Shown: one piece after another, positions 1 to 5,608 of the stretch
How positions within the stretch are numbered: position 1 is the first letter of the stretch
Layout: every line of letters begins with the position of its first letter
DNA from: Yinghuangia elevatio
Lineage (GTDB): Bacteria; Actinomycetota; Actinomycetes; Streptomycetales; Streptomycetaceae
DNA length: 5,611 bases
Direction of reading: 5' to 3'
Assembly (NCBI RefSeq): GCF_040649515.1
Contig: NZ_JBEZFP010000243.1
Location: forward strand, 1-5,611
Program-made: the position numbers and the translations under genes
Notes under the pieces: model-generated
Told to the model about the DNA's origin: nothing
Databases searched by the model: none
What the model saw: the letters and a program-made list of their open reading frames with translations, nothing else

Positions 1-72
1 GACGACTTCACCCGCGCCGTGCGCAGCATCGACCGGTTCTTCCTCGACACCGCCACCCTCCCGGAGCCCTGA
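1..72 (+). CDS. 3' end of an unidentified protein-coding gene
   Basis: The frame starting at base 1 is open from the window edge and ends at TGA 70-72, giving 23 residues that finish in FFLDTATLPEP. All 23 sense codons end in G or C, which is strong evidence for real coding sequence in a high-GC actinomycete. The residues look like a terminal amphipathic helix followed by a short Pro-ending tail. This is too little to name a family, and the start lies outside the window. No clear terminator follows it. Confidence 0.72.
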   Translation, partial: DDFTRAVRSIDRFFLDTATLPEP

Positions 73-924
73 CCCCGCCCTCCCGCACGGGTGGTGCGCA
101 CTGTTGGCAGCGCTCATGGCCGCGGGCAGGTCTCGGGTTTGGACGAGGTGTGCCGCGAACTCGACGACGAGCACCGCGAGACCTGACCGCACCGCGCACC
201 GCATCGGCCGCTGGTGCTGGTTCCGGAGGGCTGACGTCCTGGCCGCCTCGGCGCGGGCGGTGCGGTGCGGTACGCCGAGCGTCCAGGCGCGCACCCGGCA
301 ATCGCGATGTCGCTGTCACGACAACACCGTGCCCGGCGCGGTGTGGGGCGCTGCGGGGGCGAAGACCGCGCGACAGCGAATTCCGGTTCGTCCCGATAAC
401 TTCCCTGGCCGCTACGGTTTGTCCCCCGCGGAGATATCTGTTTCACCCCGCTAACCCCCTCGTCGCCGCCCACGCGTTCTATGCGAGCCCTTACGGGTAC
501 GGCGGCACGACCGCGCTCAACCACAATCAGGCCGTGCCCGTGCTCGTGACCGCGCTGGAGAAGTGGGACGCGGACGGCGTCGGCGGTCCGGTGTGGTTGC
601 TCCGACGAAACAAACCCGACGCCGCGCCCGGCAGTCCGCCAGCCACGTTCGGCAGCGGCTGTGCTGTCGTCTCCGATGCCGTCGTCTCCGTCGGCGGAGG
701 ACCAGGCGCGCGAGCAGGCGCTGGCGGCGTACGCGAGGTACGCGGCCGGGGTGGACCGGGTGGGCATGCGCGGTTCGGAGGCTGACGACCGAGGTCGTGC
801 TTGGGCAGCGCGGTTGCAGAGCAGGCACCGATCACCCCCTGACAGACAGACTCGAAACCCACGCTGACGGCCGCGGGGGAAACATCCGCCCCCCATCCAC
901 GCGTACGCCCAGGCGCCCCTGTGG
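73..924. other. 850-bp stretch without an intact gene
   Basis: Between the end of the first gene and the stop of the SUKH gene I find no reading frame with a convincing start, ribosome binding site and consistent codon bias throughout. Open frames on both strands are mostly the Arg/Pro/Gly-rich translations expected by chance in high-GC DNA. The exception is about 441-867, described separately as a possible decayed gene. No tRNA, rRNA, CRISPR repeat or transposase-like segment is visible. A G-run and C-run near 874-896 could form a small stem at the 3' side of the SUKH gene, but it is weak. Confidence 0.5.
441..867 (+). pseudogene. Possible decayed coding remnant in two frames
   Basis: Two adjoining pieces look more protein-like than their surroundings but lie in different frames. 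The first, about 441-656, reads HPANPLVAAHAFYASPYGYG, then passes through LVTALEKWDADGVGGPVWLL. The second, 661-867, could start at GTG 661 and reads AEDQAREQALAAYARYAAGV with strong G/C third positions until about 800, then turns into a Ser/Pro/Arg-rich tail ending at TGA. The frame change near 656 could mark an old frameshift, or the two pieces may be unrelated. Neither has a recognisable Shine-Dalgarno sequence or family. The second piece loosely resembles an alpha-helical segment of actinomycete hypothetical proteins. It may be chance. Confidence 0.2.
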
Positions 925-1515
925 TCACCAGTCGATGCGTCCGCCCACGTCCATGACCGGATGAGCGACCGCATCGAGCCAATTGGTCCGATCATGGTTT
1001 TCCATGGCCTCAGCCACCTCGTGGAGCCACGCTCCCAAGCTCGGCCACCCCAGGAACCAGGCACGGTCGGCGTGTGCGGCGCGACCGAGATGGCCATGCC
1101 ACAGGCCCGGACCCGCATCTATGAAGTGCTCATCGCCATCGCTCCCAGCGAAGGGGATCCACTGCGTTCCCCACCATGGAGTCTCCTGCTCGTCTGGGTC
1201 GTCCTCGCCCTCCCAGATGTCCATGCGCCCCTGACGCACGTCGGCGATTGCATCTGTGGAGTACAGCGGGCCGCACGGCAAGATGCCGAGATAGGACGAA
1301 TCCCCGTCGTGGCACAGCAGCGATTCGCGCAGGTCCCCGGGAAGCCGTACGGCCAACACAGTTTCGAGCTGGTCGATCGCGTCTGCCGACGCCAGAGGGC
1401 GAAGCTCTGCAAGTCGAGCCGGCGCATGCTGGGCCAGCCATGCGTCGATGCGCTGCCAAGAGGTGGCAACGGGCGGGATGACCGGCGAGATGCCAATCAG
1501 AGGCGGCTGAATCAT
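925..1515 (-). CDS. SMI1/KNR4 (SUKH) family protein
   Basis: A 196-residue cytoplasmic protein with no signal peptide or membrane segment. After a short Pro-rich N-terminus, the SUKH fold can be followed. Residues 19-38 (SWQRIDAWLAQHAPARLAEL) and 43-67 form the leading helices. The family signature LPGDLRESLLCHDG is at 58-71, and LPCGPLYS comes soon after. An acidic insert (EGEDDPDEQE, 102-111) precedes the WIPFAGSDGDEHFIDAGPG strand region at 119-137. A further aromatic stretch (AWFLGWPSLGAWLHEVAEAM) closes the domain. Bacterial SUKH proteins often act as immunity proteins to polymorphic toxins, but many actinomycete copies have no known partner, so the role here is inferred. ATG 1515 is the only good start. 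It overlaps the TGA of the upstream minus-strand frame (ATGA), and the Shine-Dalgarno sequence is weak, so translational coupling is likely. Family assignment is firm, function is not. Confidence 0.87.
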   Translation of the reverse strand: MIQPPLIGISPVIPPVATSWQRIDAWLAQHAPARLAELRPLASADAIDQLETVLAVRLPGDLRESLLCHDGDSSYLGILPCGPLYSTDAIADVRQGRMDIWEGEDDPDEQETPWWGTQWIPFAGSDGDEHFIDAGPGLWHGHLGRAAHADRAWFLGWPSLGAWLHEVAEAMENHDRTNWLDAVAHPVMDVGGRIDW

Positions 1516-1778
1516 GGGGTGAAGGATGTCACCCGAGGCTGGCAGCAGGTGTCGATGAGGTACGCGCGGCCCCGGTTCCGCAGCGAGCCTGGGTCCTGGG
1601 CGCTCGACGGAACCTGGATGGTCCTCTTGTCGAGTACGACGCGTCCGCCCTTCCGATACGGGAACCCACTCTCTTCGTTCGGCGGAGTCGCGCGGACGGT
1701 CCCGGCGCCGTACGGAAGATTGCGCTGGGTGCGCCCGTCAGCCGCATGTGCCCGGACTGTCCTGAGCAGGCTCTGGCA
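1512..1778 (-). pseudogene. 3' remnant of an unidentified gene coupled to SUKH gene
   Basis: Eighty-eight sense codons run from just after an in-frame TGA (1781-1779) to TGA 1514-1512, with no ATG or usable GTG start. The translation looks like a real protein C-terminus: TQRNLPYGAGTVRATPPNEE, then GFPYRKGGRVVLDKRTIQVP, then RGRAYLIDTCCQPRVTSFTP. Its stop overlaps the ATG of the SUKH gene as ATGA, the usual arrangement for coupled genes. G/C content at third positions is high, but the plus-strand frame over this segment shares the same third positions. A hand count of the other two positions (about 65% versus 59% G+C) only mildly favours the minus strand. I recognise no family. Being directly upstream of a SUKH gene, it could be the end of a former toxin gene, but this is inference. 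Confidence 0.38.
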
Positions 1779-2042
1779 TCACGTCAGTGATCTCTCGGCG
1801 CCACTTCCAAGATCAGGTTTCGTGAGTTTTACAGTCCCCCAATCACTGCCAGGGCCCAGACGCGTCGAGGGGACGGCCGCGCGTATTCGCCGCGCGGCCA
1901 TCCCGGTCTCGCGGGTCTTCGGTCTGGCTTTGTCGTACTTCCATCCGGTGCAGATGTCGGTGGCCTGGTTGCGGCACAGGCGGATGCGGATGTCGCCGGA
2001 GGAGCCGCCGAGTCGGCCCACGCTTGTTCTGCGGTCTCTCAT
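1779..2042 (-). pseudogene. Remnant with a Cys/Trp-rich actinomycete C-terminal motif
   Basis: From ATG 2042 the minus strand reads 87 codons to TGA 1781-1779, in the same frame as the downstream remnant. Residues 15-35 contain SGDIRIRLCRNQATDICTGW followed by KY. This resembles the C-terminal end of small, often secreted, actinomycete proteins that finish in a CRN...CTGW-type motif, as I recall that family. Here the motif sits near the N-terminus with no signal peptide before it, and the frame continues past the usual end into an Arg-rich segment that includes a strong hairpin. This suggests a truncated gene whose stop has been lost, fused by decay to neighbouring sequence. ATG 2042 lies only 24 bp from the divergent hydrolase start, leaving little room for its own promoter. 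It could also be a real short ORF. Confidence 0.3.
1870..1904. terminator. Strong hairpin, possible factor-independent terminator
   Basis: GGCCGCGCG (1875-1883) pairs perfectly with CGCGCGGCC (1891-1899) around a 7-nt loop. After one C/A mismatch, GGGA (1870-1873) pairs with TCCC (1901-1904), giving 13 pairs in all. There is no T-run on either side, which is common for actinomycete terminators. On the minus strand it lies some 40 bp beyond the CTGWKY motif, where a terminator would be expected if that small gene once ended there. It is one of the strongest hairpins I could find in the window. Confidence 0.42.
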
Positions 2043-2053
2043 CGGGCCAGGGC

Positions 2054-2059
2054 TAACCT
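2054..2059 (+). promoter_or_regulatory. -10 box for leaderless transcription of the S9 hydrolase
   Basis: TAACCT fits the actinomycete TANNNT -10 consensus and is followed by exactly six bases before the GTG at 2066. That spacing puts the transcription start on or next to the first base of the start codon, as in leaderless actinomycete mRNAs. This also explains the absence of a Shine-Dalgarno sequence. No good -35 box is seen at 16-19 bp. The nearest TTG-type hexamer (TTGTTC, 2024-2029) is 24 bp upstream and too far. Confidence 0.45.
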
Positions 2060-2065
2060 TGACCG

Positions 2066-4546
2066 GTGCCGACGGACGAGGACGGGATATCACGTGATCC
2101 TTCGGCCACCGTTGTCGCGTCCGACGGCCAGGTCTTCCCCGATCCGTACGGACCGGCGGCAGACGACGACTCGCGCAGCGCCGAGACAGCGGAGGCGTTC
2201 GCCGACCTGCTCGCTTGCGCACAGCTCGCGGCGTTCCGGCGTCGCGTGACCGAGTTGAACGCCGAGGGCAGGGAACGCCCGCCGGTGCGGGCCGGCGGAC
2301 GCGAGTTCTTCACTCGGCGCGACGCCGGGTCGCCGTACACCCGGTTGCTGGCGCGGGATCAGGCGGGCGAGCGTGTCTTGGTCGAGGACCTGCGGCCGTC
2401 GCTCGTGTACCCGGACGTCTACCCTGACGGTTGGTGGCCTTCTCCTGACGGGGGCCTCGTCGCGTACGTCCAGGACGCCAGCGCCACCGAGGACCAGGCG
2501 GTCCTGCACATCGTTCCTGCTTCCACGAATGAGGACGGACCCGCGTCGCTCTTCCAGGTCGCGGGTGCCCGCCGCGCCGGGTTCGCGTGGGTGGGCGCGG
2601 ACTTCGTCTGCTCGATCGAGGATCCCGCGACCCTCTCGCAGCACTTGCGGCTCTACCGTGCCCGCGGGGACGGCACCTATGAACCCGGCCCCCTCCCTGA
2701 CCCGCGCACGGGCCTGCCCCGTTCGCGCTACGAGCTGTTCGGGGTGCCCGGCTCCCGGACCGTGGTCGTCAGCGGTTCGGACCACGGCCTGCACCAGCCC
2801 AACAGCGTCACCACGCTGAACGTCGACAGCGGCGAGCTGCGGACCGTACAACCGGAGACGGACGCGTTCACTCGTATCCAGGTCGATCCGAACGGCCGGT
2901 GGGGATACCTGCTGGAGCACAGCGGCGACGGCCCCGGGCGAGGGGCCCTGTGGCGGGTCCGCCTGGACGACGACGGCCCCTTGACCCGGGACCGCTGGCA
3001 GCAGGTTGTCCCGGAACACGACACGGCGGTCCTGCGCCAGTTCTGCCTGCTGCATCGTTCTGCGGGCCGGGAGCCCGTCGTCGCGCTCCACGAGCGTGTG
3101 CACGGCGTCAGCCGGCTGGCCATGGTGGACGTCTCCGACGGCCGCCGCTGGCCGGTACCGCTCGCGGGAACGGCGGTAGAGGGCGGGGACGGCGTGCACG
3201 GGGTGTTCTCCGCCCTGACCGCGGCGCGGGACCGCACCGGAACACCGCTGCTCTACGTCGAGCACCACTCGACGGCGAATCCACCCCGTGTCTGGGCGGT
3301 CGCCGCCGTGCCGGGCACGGCGCCGGTCCTGGTGCGGGGCAGGAGCGATGCCGAGCTCGCCGCCGCCGGGTTCCCCCAAGTCACCGCTCGCCTGCACCAC
3401 TTCGCCGCACACGACGCCCGAAGGACCCCCACCTGGGGCATCTCCTTCACCGCCCGAGACCCGACCGGCCCACGCCCGGTGGTACTCGAGGTCTACAACG
3501 GATTCTTCCTCGCCGGGGAGAACCTCCAAAGCTACAGCGCCGCCTCGGCCGCGCTGCTCGACGCCGGCGTCACCATCTTCGCGCCCTTCCCCCGCGACGG
3601 CTCCGAAGGCCGGCAAGACCAACGCGCCGGTGCCACGGTCAACCGCGGCAACGCGGCCGCCGCCGTCACCGCGGCCGGGCACTACGCCCGGCAACATCTC
3701 GCGGGCGACCACCCCATGGTGCTCACGGCCGGCTCGCAAGGCCCGCTGATCGCGTTGATGGCGGTACGCGCCGACCCGGAACTGTTCGATGCCGCGATCA
3801 TGTCGCGCGGCGCCTCGGACCTGCTCAGCGGAAGCGCCGCCGAGTCCACCGCCGAGTACTTCGGCGGCGGCTCGCCCGAAGAGGTCGCCGCCGCATACCG
3901 CGACTCCGCCGGGTACCACGAACAGCCCGGAACTCCGTTCCCGCTGACGGTCTTCGTGGCGGACGACCGTGACCCGCGCGTCCCCGCACGCGGCCCACGC
4001 AAGGCCCACGCGGCCATGAACGACACCACCAGCGACGGAGAGATCCACCTCGCGACCGCGAGCGTGGGGCACTTCACCGGCCCCGACCAGCAAGCCGAGA
4101 GGGCCGCCCTGACGGCCTACCTTGCCCAAGCCCCCAATCAGCGCTTCGCGCGTCCCGAGAACGCGGCGCCTCCCGCCGTGGTGGAACGACGGATGGCCGA
4201 AGTCGGCCGCGGGCACCCCCAAGGCGACGCCCCACGGCCAGAGCACCTCGCGTCCGAAACCGTCACTGGACCCGTCGCTCGACCCGGCACCGCAGCCGGC
4301 GGACCCGGCGCCCGCTACCGAAACGACCCTGTCACCGTGCCGGCCACCCGTCCCGCCCCACAACCCGAACCCCCAGCCGAGAGCACTGCGGTGACGCCCC
4401 CACACACTGGACCACCCGATCGCCCCAGCCTGTTCAACCGCAGCCGCCAACACCCCGCACACAAGGCCCCCGCCGCCGCCGAGCGACCGCGGCCCGGACC
4501 ACACGTCACGCCCGGGCGAGGCATCGGACTCGAGCAAAACCTGTAG
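2066..4546 (+). CDS. Prolyl oligopeptidase-like (S9) serine hydrolase with Pro-rich tail
   Basis: An 826-residue protein without a signal peptide, so probably cytoplasmic. An N-terminal segment (DPYGPAADDDSRSAETAEAF region) leads into a beta-propeller, about residues 75-420, with blade-like pieces such as WWPSPDGGLVAYVQDA (123-138) and DPNGRWGYLLEHSGDG (from 274). The alpha/beta-hydrolase domain follows to about 690. Aligned with pig prolyl oligopeptidase, EVYNGFF gives the oxyanion Tyr477, AGSQGP the nucleophile Ser557, DDRDPRVP the acid Asp636 with Arg638, and VGHFTG His669. These lie close to the pig positions 473, 554, 641 and 680. Differences: GGSNGG is GSQGP, the IRGGGEYG loop is replaced by FPRDGSEG, and the S1 Trp (pig 595) appears to be Ser594 in STAEY. 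Prolyl specificity is therefore doubtful. Residues about 690-826 form a Pro/Arg/His-rich, probably disordered tail ending GRGIGLEQNL, absent from typical family members. GTG 2066 is chosen from the leaderless -10 box and because the N-terminal region begins here. Confidence 0.85.
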   Translation: MPTDEDGISRDPSATVVASDGQVFPDPYGPAADDDSRSAETAEAFADLLACAQLAAFRRRVTELNAEGRERPPVRAGGREFFTRRDAGSPYTRLLARDQAGERVLVEDLRPSLVYPDVYPDGWWPSPDGGLVAYVQDASATEDQAVLHIVPASTNEDGPASLFQVAGARRAGFAWVGADFVCSIEDPATLSQHLRLYRARGDGTYEPGPLPDPRTGLPRSRYELFGVPGSRTVVVSGSDHGLHQPNSVTTLNVDSGELRTVQPETDAFTRIQVDPNGRWGYLLEHSGDGPGRGALWRVRLDDDGPLTRDRWQQVVPEHDTAVLRQFCLLHRSAGREPVVALHERVHGVSRLAMVDVSDGRRWPVPLAGTAVEGGDGVHGVFSALTAARDRTGTPLLYVEHHSTANPPRVWAVAAVPGTAPVLVRGRSDAELAAAGFPQVTARLHHFAAHDARRTPTWGISFTARDPTGPRPVVLEVYNGFFLAGENLQSYSAASAALLDAGVTIFAPFPRDGSEGRQDQRAGATVNRGNAAAAVTAAGHYARQHLAGDHPMVLTAGSQGPLIALMAVRADPELFDAAIMSRGASDLLSGSAAESTAEYFGGGSPEEVAAAYRDSAGYHEQPGTPFPLTVFVADDRDPRVPARGPRKAHAAMNDTTSDGEIHLATASVGHFTGPDQQAERAALTAYLAQAPNQRFARPENAAPPAVVERRMAEVGRGHPQGDAPRPEHLASETVTGPVARPGTAAGGPGARYRNDPVTVPATRPAPQPEPPAESTAVTPPHTGPPDRPSLFNRSRQHPAHKAPAAAERPRPGPHVTPGRGIGLEQNL
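2089..2098. promoter_or_regulatory. ATCACGTGAT palindrome just inside the hydrolase gene
   Basis: A perfect 10-bp palindrome centred on CACGTG starts 24 bp inside the hydrolase gene (codons 8-11), downstream of the inferred transcription start. A regulator bound here would block early elongation. It matches no actinomycete operator I know, and a 10-bp palindrome can occur by chance in a window this size. Confidence 0.13.
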
Positions 4547-4552
4547 CGAGCT

Positions 4553-4610
4553 TGGGACTTGTCGAACGACCAGGCGGCAGCAGACGTCGCTCAGATGTCG
4601 AATTGTCCCA
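4553..4610. repeat. Interrupted inverted repeat after the hydrolase stop
   Basis: TGGGAC-N3-TCGA (4553-4565) and TCGA-N3-GTCCCA (4598-4610) are inverted copies separated by 32 bp, starting 6 bp after the hydrolase TAG. The three-base gaps are symmetrical, so the folded RNA would have two helices of 6 and 4 pairs with an internal loop. The placement suggests a weak terminator or mRNA 3'-end structure. There is no T-run, and the long apical region lowers confidence. Confidence 0.28.
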
Positions 4611-4764
4611 GCCGCGAGTCGGGGGAAACGCCGCGGCCCTCGGTCGAGGCAGCGGGGCGTATCGCGGATAGAGGGTGTGACACGGATAGCGGACGTCGGC
4701 GGGAGTGATCAAGGGTGTGCGATCTGGGGCTGCCCGACGTGGGGTGCGGGCGCCTTCGTCGCGC

Positions 4765-4771
4765 AAGGAGG
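4765..4771 (+). promoter_or_regulatory. Strong ribosome binding site for the PG-binding protein
   Basis: AAGGAGG is close to a perfect anti-Shine-Dalgarno match and ends 4 bp before GTG 4776. It decides the start. The alternative in-frame GTG at 4677 has no such site, and starting there would place 33 uncharacteristic residues before the signal peptide. No clear promoter could be picked out in the 229-bp spacer upstream. Confidence 0.85.
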
Positions 4772-4775
4772 AACG

Positions 4776-5438
4776 GTGTTGGAACACGCTCAGCGATCGG
4801 GTTCGGAGAGACGGGAAGCGGTCGCCGCGAGGCCGCGGCGAAGCCTGGCCGTCGGCGTCGTTGCGCTGATCGGCACGCTGATGGCGCTGATGCTGACGGT
4901 GCCGGCCCACGCGGGCGGCATCTACCTCTCGGAGGGGTCCTCGGGCAGGACGGTCACATGTGCGCAGCAAGGGCTGAACAACTGGAAGGCCCAGAGTGGC
5001 AAGGGCAAGTACGTGTCCGTCGACGGGAAGTTCGGTCCGGCGACCAAGGCACAGGTGAAGGTCTTCCAGGCGAACAACGGGCTGAAGTCCGACGGGATCG
5101 TGGGGGCGGCCACCGCCAAGAGTCTGCAACGGTGGGTCAAGGGTCTTTCGTGCAAGACACTCCTCGTGCCGGACGCGACCAACGGTGGCACCCCCACGTT
5201 GCGAGTCGGTTCGCAGGGCCCTGCCGTACGCTGCGTGCAGCGGGCGCTGAATGCGTGGGCGGGCAAGACGGTTCTGACGGTCGATGGGGCCTTCGGATCG
5301 CAGACGCGGGCCCAGGTCGTGAAGTTCCAGAAGCACGCAAGGATTGCCCAGGACGGTGTGGTCGGCCGTGAGACGATTCTGCAGCTGAAGTACCGCGTGA
5401 AGTTCTCGGTTGAATGCGAGAACTACTTGATGGTGTGA
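4776..5438 (+). CDS. Secreted protein with two peptidoglycan-binding domains
   Basis: A 220-residue exported protein. Residues 1-22 are basic (PRRS at 20-23), residues 24-42 are hydrophobic, and PAHA-GG gives a signal peptidase I site after Ala46. The RRSLA stretch could also suit Tat export. The mature part is two PG_binding_1 (PF01471-type) repeats. The first (about 51-126) has VDGKFGPATKAQVKVFQ at 82-98 and DGIVGAATAKSLQ at 106-118. The second (about 142-214) has VDGAFGSQTRAQVVKFQ at 169-185 and DGVVGRETILQL at 193-204. Cys62/Cys126 and Cys153/Cys214 fall at matching places in the two repeats, suggesting one disulfide in each. The family binds cell-wall peptidoglycan, usually attached to a hydrolase, but no catalytic domain is present. 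It may be a wall-associated structural or regulatory protein. It sits alone after the hydrolase, separated by 229 bp, so it is probably its own transcript. Confidence 0.88.
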   Translation: MLEHAQRSGSERREAVAARPRRSLAVGVVALIGTLMALMLTVPAHAGGIYLSEGSSGRTVTCAQQGLNNWKAQSGKGKYVSVDGKFGPATKAQVKVFQANNGLKSDGIVGAATAKSLQRWVKGLSCKTLLVPDATNGGTPTLRVGSQGPAVRCVQRALNAWAGKTVLTVDGAFGSQTRAQVVKFQKHARIAQDGVVGRETILQLKYRVKFSVECENYLMV

Positions 5439-5451
5439 CCGCGGTTCGCGG
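5439..5451 (+). terminator. Short stem directly after the PG-binding stop codon
   Basis: CCGCG (5439-5443) and CGCGG (5447-5451) form a 5-bp, all G-C stem with a GTT loop, beginning at the base after the stop codon. It is short and has no T-run. Its position is suggestive, but such stems are frequent by chance at this G+C content. Confidence 0.2.
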
Positions 5452-5542
5452 CGCGCATGGTTGTGCCCACTCGGTCCGCGGTGAACCGGCCTTTGCTCCG
5501 CCCGTTCGCAGGACGGTCCGCACAGGCCCGCCGTAGCCGCAA

Positions 5543-5569
5543 GACGCCTCACCTGGCGTCGCCGACGCC
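5543..5569. repeat. Three-part set of mutually exclusive hairpins
   Basis: GACGCC (5543-5548), GGCGTC (5555-5560) and GACGCC (5564-5569) lie in a row. The middle element can pair with either flank, giving a 6-bp stem with a 6-nt loop or a 6-bp stem with a 3-nt loop. Outside them CCGCA (5537-5541) is complementary to TGCGG (5579-5583). The block may be part of a terminator, or the leader of a gene beyond the window. Confidence 0.3.
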
Positions 5570-5582
5570 CTGACGGCCTGCG

Positions 5583-5608
5583 GTTGGTTCCAGATCTCTG
5601 GAACCAAC
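5583..5608. repeat. Perfect 12-bp-arm palindrome at the window end
   Basis: GTTGGTTCCAGA and TCTGGAACCAAC are exact inverted copies around a central TC. As RNA this is an 11-bp stem with an AUCU tetraloop. Beyond a G/A mismatch two more bases pair (5580-5581 with 5610-5611). It lies 145 bp after the PG-binding stop. It could be a terminator (for this gene, or for a convergent gene to the right), an operator for a regulator of the next gene, or a terminal repeat of an element. The window stops too soon to show a T-run or a promoter. Confidence 0.6.

Noticed and set aside
84..98. CGCAC/GTGCG stem after the first gene as terminator
   Set aside because: A five-base stem without a T-run is expected often by chance at this G+C content.
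114..1118. Minus-strand open frame of 334 codons
   Set aside because: It overlaps the 3' part of the SUKH gene in another frame, and the translation is low-complexity Arg/Gly/Ser with no recognisable domain.
1779..1781. In-frame TGA read as selenocysteine or programmed readthrough
   Set aside because: There is no evidence of a selenocysteine element, no homologous Cys position is known, and a simple nonsense mutation or junction in a decaying gene explains it.
961..2097. Plus-strand open frame of 378 codons
   Set aside because: It is antisense to the well-supported SUKH gene and then to the remnant frame, sharing third codon positions with the latter, so its openness is a by-product. It has no ribosome binding site and no recognisable domain.
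2090..4537. Minus-strand open frame of 815 codons opposite the hydrolase
   Set aside because: This is the mirror of the S9 hydrolase in high-GC DNA. The translation is rich in Gly, Arg and Val with no family motifs, while the plus strand shows a full catalytic triad.
4624..4629. GGAAAC as an ECF sigma -35 element for the PG-binding gene
   Set aside because: No matching -10 element (CGTC-like) lies at 16-17 bp, so the promoter is not supported.
4677..4775. Upstream GTG as start of the PG-binding protein
   Set aside because: No Shine-Dalgarno sequence. It would add 33 residues before the signal peptide, whereas GTG 4776 has AAGGAGG at ideal spacing.
4506..5552. Minus-strand open frame of 348 codons across the PG-binding gene
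   Set aside because: Arg/Pro-rich antisense translation of a clear secreted protein gene with signal peptide and two domains; no motifs of its own.
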